Source of the DNA: an uncultured Reyranella sp.
GTDB lineage: Bacteria > Pseudomonadota > Alphaproteobacteria > Reyranellales > Reyranellaceae
Assembly (NCBI GenBank): GCA_937919085.1
Contig: CALFRN010000332.1
Coordinates: forward strand, 1 to 36,716
Direction: 5' to 3'
DNA length: 36,716 nt
Both the position numbers and the translations under genes were made by a program. The notes under the pieces were generated by a model, which saw only the letters and a list, made by a program, of their open reading frames with translations, ran no database searches and was not told the origin of the DNA. Positions 33,787 through 36,716 of the stretch are shown one piece after another; positions within the stretch are counted from its first letter, which is position 1; every line of letters begins with the position of its first letter.

Positions 33787-35631
33787 TTGAGCACCGTTTC
33801 TGAAAATCCCCAGCCGGCGTTGGCTCGGCTGCCGTGGCGCCTGCCGCTGATCGCGGCGTTGGCGTTGGCCTTCGTGTCGCTTACCTTTATCTCGGGCATC
33901 GCCTACATCGCCGTGTTGGCCGGCGCCACGGGCACCGCGGAGCGGCTGCTGGTCGACCGGGCTGGACGCGTCGTCGACGCCGAGGTTGCCGTGATCCGCA
34001 GCCGGCTCGATCCCGTAACCGAGCATCTCGAGTTGATCGCCGCCCTTGCCGCGGCCGGTCGCATCGACATCGACTCGCCCGTTGCCGTTCGCGAAGCCCT
34101 GGCGGTGATGATGACCCGCGTGCCGGCGGTGTCCGCGGCGGCATTCGCCACGCTAGATCTCCAACTGCACCGTGCCCTCCGTCATGCCGACGGGACGGTG
34201 GTGCGCGATACGGTCTCGCTCGTTGGTCTGCCGCAAGGCATGGACCGGTTTCGCCAGTTGCAGACGTCGCACAGCACATTCTGGGGGGCTCTGTTCTGGA
34301 GCGATGCACTCAAGCAGCCGGTCCTCAATGTGCGAACGCCTGTACGCCGCATCGATGACGCCTTTATCGGTGGCCTGATTGCTACGGTGGCGGTCGGTGA
34401 TCTGTCGTATCTGGTCGGCGACGCCAGCCTGGGCACGGACGGCCGCTACTTCATACTGGTTGGACACGACAAGGTTCTGGCCCATCCCCGCCTGGTCGAT
34501 CCTCGGGGCCTTGGCCTTTCCGAGGACAGGCCGCTGCCAACCATCAAGGAGGTTGGCGATCCTGTCCTTGCGAATTTCTGGAATCCGCCGATGCGCTCGA
34601 AGCGGGTCGACAAGGCACTCGGAGATTCCGGCCGTGTCGTCGAAGCCGAAGGACGGCAATGGGTATTCGTCTATCGCGAGCTCCACCACTACGGCCCCGA
34701 TCCGTGGCTGGTCGGCCAATACTTCCCGCTTGAGGATGCGACCGGTGACCTCGATCGGCTGACCAACGGCGCGATCGTCGGGGCCGCCACGCTGGCCGTC
34801 GCAATCATCCTTGCGCTGCTGATGGGTCTGAGCATGGCGCGTTCGATTCGCACCATCACCTCGGCGGCCGAGGCGATCGAACAGCTCGAGTTTAATACGC
34901 CCCTGCACAAGCGGTCGCGGTTGCGCGAAATCGACGACGCCGGGCAGAGCCTGGACAAGGCGCGTGGCGTGTTGAAATGGTTCGGCGCCTACGTGCCACG
35001 TCGCCTGGTCTTCCGGTTGATGGAGCTCGGCGAAGAGGCGGTCGCGTCGCGGCGGCGCAACGTGACCGTGATGTTCACCGATATCGTCGAATTCACGCCG
35101 CAGGCCGAAAACCTGCACGAGCAGGCAACCGCCGACTTGCTCAATCATCATTTCGAACTTCTTGGCGCCTGCATCGACGACGAACATGGTGTCATCGACA
35201 AGTACATCGGCGACTCCGTCATGGCGGTTTGGGGCGGCCTCTCCAAGATGGAGGATCATGCCGATCGTGCGGTAAGGGCGGCCCTCGCGATGGCGCGGGC
35301 GATCGGCGAGGACAATGCGATCCGTCGCGCCGCCGGCTTCTCCCCGATCCGCGTCCGCATCGGGCTGCACTCGGGGCCGGCAGTGGTCGGCAACATCGGC
35401 GCGCCGGGTCGCGTCAACTACACCGTGGTGGGCGATACGGTGAATGTCGCGCAGCGTTTCGAGCAACTCGGCAAGGAGTTCATGTCGCCCGGCGACGAAG
35501 TCATCGTGCTCGTCAGCGGCGACACCATCGCCGCCATGATTCAGCCCGAAGCGCTGGGCACTCTGTCCAAGCCCGTGCTGCGCCACGTCAAGGGCCGCGA
35601 CGCGCCGGAAGAAGTCTACCGGTTGGTGTGA
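33787..35631 (+). CDS. Membrane class III adenylate/guanylate cyclase
   Basis: A 614-residue protein: TM1 (about 19-44), a large periplasmic sensor, probably a dCache domain (about 45-325), TM2 (about 329-350), a HAMP-like linker and a C-terminal cyclase domain (about 424-614). Catalytic metal residues are D432 (MFTDIVEF) and D476 (YIGDSVMAVWG); the base-selecting lysine is K472, the partner position is T546 (NYTVVGD), and N553 and R557 complete the site. A Lys with Thr, rather than Asp, marks class IIIb ATP cyclases, so cAMP is the likely product. The start is uncertain: no ATG or GTG lies near, and TTG at 33787 (or 33817) is used. pckA is 56 bases upstream. Confidence 0.85.
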   Translation: MSTVSENPQPALARLPWRLPLIAALALAFVSLTFISGIAYIAVLAGATGTAERLLVDRAGRVVDAEVAVIRSRLDPVTEHLELIAALAAAGRIDIDSPVAVREALAVMMTRVPAVSAAAFATLDLQLHRALRHADGTVVRDTVSLVGLPQGMDRFRQLQTSHSTFWGALFWSDALKQPVLNVRTPVRRIDDAFIGGLIATVAVGDLSYLVGDASLGTDGRYFILVGHDKVLAHPRLVDPRGLGLSEDRPLPTIKEVGDPVLANFWNPPMRSKRVDKALGDSGRVVEAEGRQWVFVYRELHHYGPDPWLVGQYFPLEDATGDLDRLTNGAIVGAATLAVAIILALLMGLSMARSIRTITSAAEAIEQLEFNTPLHKRSRLREIDDAGQSLDKARGVLKWFGAYVPRRLVFRLMELGEEAVASRRRNVTVMFTDIVEFTPQAENLHEQATADLLNHHFELLGACIDDEHGVIDKYIGDSVMAVWGGLSKMEDHADRAVRAALAMARAIGEDNAIRRAAGFSPIRVRIGLHSGPAVVGNIGAPGRVNYTVVGDTVNVAQRFEQLGKEFMSPGDEVIVLVSGDTIAAMIQPEALGTLSKPVLRHVKGRDAPEEVYRLV

Positions 35632-35670
35632 GCGGCCGGCGACGCTGGACGGCGCAGCGCCATCGCCGCT
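35631..35670 (+). terminator. GC-rich interrupted hairpin after the cyclase gene
   Basis: Starting on the last base of the cyclase stop, the arms AGC, GGCGA, CGCTG pair with CAGCG, TCGCC, GCT, with small bulges on both sides. It lies between the cyclase and the DUF3300 gene. No T-run follows, so termination is only suggested. Confidence 0.35.
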
Positions 35671-35717
35671 AGTGTATGGCGGTCGTCAGAGGACATTCGA
35701 GGAGGGACGTGCGGGAC

Positions 35718-36716
35718 ATGAAACGGCGCAACCTGCTGGTTATTTCGACTGCGGCACTGGCTCTGGGACCCGCTCAGGTGTTGTGGGCGCAGGACACCAA
35801 GAAGCCATTCACGGCCGCGCAACTCGACCAGATGATGGCGCCGATCGCGCTCTATCCCGACGCGCTGCTGGCGCAGACCCTGATGGCCGCGTCCTATCCG
35901 CTTGAAGTCGTCGAGGCGGCGCGGTGGTCGCAGGCCAACCCCAATCTCAAGGGCGACGCCGCGGTCGCGGCGGTCAAGGACAAGGACTGGGATGTCAGCG
36001 TTAAGTCGCTGACCGCCTTCCCGCAGGTTCTGAAGATGATGAATGACCAGCTCGACTGGACCCAGAAGATCGGCGACGCAATGATCGCCCAGCAGAAGGA
36101 CGTGGCCGAATCCGTCCAGCGCCTGCGTGCCAAGGCCGCGGCGGCCGGCAATCTGAAGAGCACGCCGCAGCAAAAGGTCACGACCGAGGCGTCGGGCGGC
36201 AGCAGCACGATCGTCATCGAGCCGGCCAATCCCGAAACGATCTATGTGCCGTACTACAATCCTGCCTGGGCCTATGGCCCGTGGCCCTATCCGGCCTATC
36301 CGCCACCCTACTATCCGCCACCGCCCAACTATGGGGCGGCGCTGATGACCGGCATGATGTTCGGCCTCGGCGTTGCCGCCGGTGCTGCCATGTTCGGCGG
36401 CTGGAACTGGAACCACGGCAACACCTACGTCAACGTCAATCGGGCGACCAGCATCAGCGCCAACAATTTCAACGCCAGCCACTACGCCAACGGCACCTGG
36501 AGCCACGACGCCACCCATCGTGGCGGCGTGCCCTACAGCGACCGGGGGCTGCAGCAGAAGTACGGCCAGAACCGGCCGGGCTCGGCGGAGCGCGACCAGT
36601 ATCGCGGCCAGCAGTTCGAGAACGAACTGCGCGGCGGCCAGGCCGGCCAGCGCGACAGCGCCGCCCGCGCCAATGCCGGACAGCGGGCGGCCGGCGAGCG
36701 TGCCGGCGCAACCCCG
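35718..36716 (+). CDS. DUF3300 secreted protein, 3' end outside the window
   Basis: 333 codons are visible and the frame is open to the window edge. A signal peptide follows MKRRNLLVIS: twin arginines then a hydrophobic stretch to the AQD cleavage region, so Tat export is possible. DUF3300 follows: TAAQLDQMMAPIALYPDALLAQ, DWDVSVKSLTAFPQVL and the TIVIEPANPETIYVPYYNP region. A Pro/Tyr-rich stretch and a short Gly/Ala hydrophobic segment (MTGMMFGLGVAAGAAM, about 210-225) come next, then an Asn-rich and Gln/Arg-rich tail. The function of the family is not established. AGGAGG precedes an in-frame GTG at 35709 as well. Confidence 0.85.
   Translation, partial: MKRRNLLVISTAALALGPAQVLWAQDTKKPFTAAQLDQMMAPIALYPDALLAQTLMAASYPLEVVEAARWSQANPNLKGDAAVAAVKDKDWDVSVKSLTAFPQVLKMMNDQLDWTQKIGDAMIAQQKDVAESVQRLRAKAAAAGNLKSTPQQKVTTEASGGSSTIVIEPANPETIYVPYYNPAWAYGPWPYPAYPPPYYPPPPNYGAALMTGMMFGLGVAAGAAMFGGWNWNHGNTYVNVNRATSISANNFNASHYANGTWSHDATHRGGVPYSDRGLQQKYGQNRPGSAERDQYRGQQFENELRGGQAGQRDSAARANAGQRAAGERAGATP

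Noticed and set aside
34153-35586. 477-codon frame opposite the cyclase gene
   Set aside because: It is antisense to catalytic cyclase motifs; composition is that of a shadow frame.
35616-36518. 300-codon frame opposite the DUF3300 gene
   Set aside because: Repetitive Gly/Val/Asp composition and antisense position to a recognised family.
1-36716. CRISPR arrays, tRNA or rRNA genes, transposons, prophage genes
   Set aside because: No spaced direct repeats, cloverleaf sequence, rRNA signature, transposase or integrase was seen on either strand.

Overview
The window is chromosomal DNA of a GC-rich alphaproteobacterium. Support comes from the gene orders pyrF-trpF-ridA-trpB-trpA-accD-folC, tsaE-amgK-murU-addB-addA-trxA and chvI-chvG-hprK-rapZ-EIIA-HPr beside ahcY and pckA. 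The AddAB pair (rather than RecBCD), the short HprK and the long-chain prenyl diphosphate synthase fit the same group. Genus cannot be fixed from the sequence. I see no tRNA, rRNA, insertion sequence, integrase, CRISPR array or sharp composition change. Genes are tightly packed and no gene-free stretch exceeds about 150 bases.

Layout. (1) 1-3423 is the most accessory-like part: the end of an M20-type carbamoylase/amidase, a uronate dehydrogenase-like enzyme, a MarR regulator with a perfect palindrome at its start, a DUF1398 protein, an N-carbamoyl-D-amino acid hydrolase with an intact E47-K127-C172 triad, and a convergent SnoaL-like protein. (2) 3435-6096 holds an S49 peptidase and a TrmN6-like tRNA methyltransferase, divergent from a polyprenyl diphosphate synthase. 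(3) 6111-11726 runs glpK, pyrF, trpF, a RidA protein with a lysine-rich tail, trpB and trpA. (4) 11723-16281 has an MBL hydrolase, a D-Ala-D-Ala carboxypeptidase, accD, folC and convergent trxA. (5) 16367-24953 on the minus strand is a tightly overlapped operon tsaE-amgK-murU-addB-addA, coupling tRNA t6A synthesis, cell-wall sugar recycling and double-strand-break repair. (6) 24995-31127, minus strand, carries ahcY and the regulatory block chvI-chvG-hprK-rapZ-EIIA(Man)-HPr. (7) 31244-36716, plus strand, carries a HugZ-type haem/FMN protein, pckA, a membrane class III nucleotidyl cyclase and a DUF3300 protein cut by the window end.

How the parts work together: the ChvG/ChvI envelope-stress system, the incomplete phosphotransferase chain (HPr, EIIA, HprK), RapZ, PEP carboxykinase and a cyclase sit side by side, which suggests linked control of carbon flux and the cell envelope. 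Most of the window is conserved housekeeping. The best unusual signals are a 13-bp GAAA-capped terminator-like hairpin that contains the tsaE start codon, a TrpF whose general-acid aspartate is glutamate, a RidA with a histone-H1-like tail placed between trpF and trpB, a RapZ with an altered P-loop, and the double-carbamoylase/uronate dehydrogenase/MarR cluster. I did not find convincing evidence for a wholly new system.
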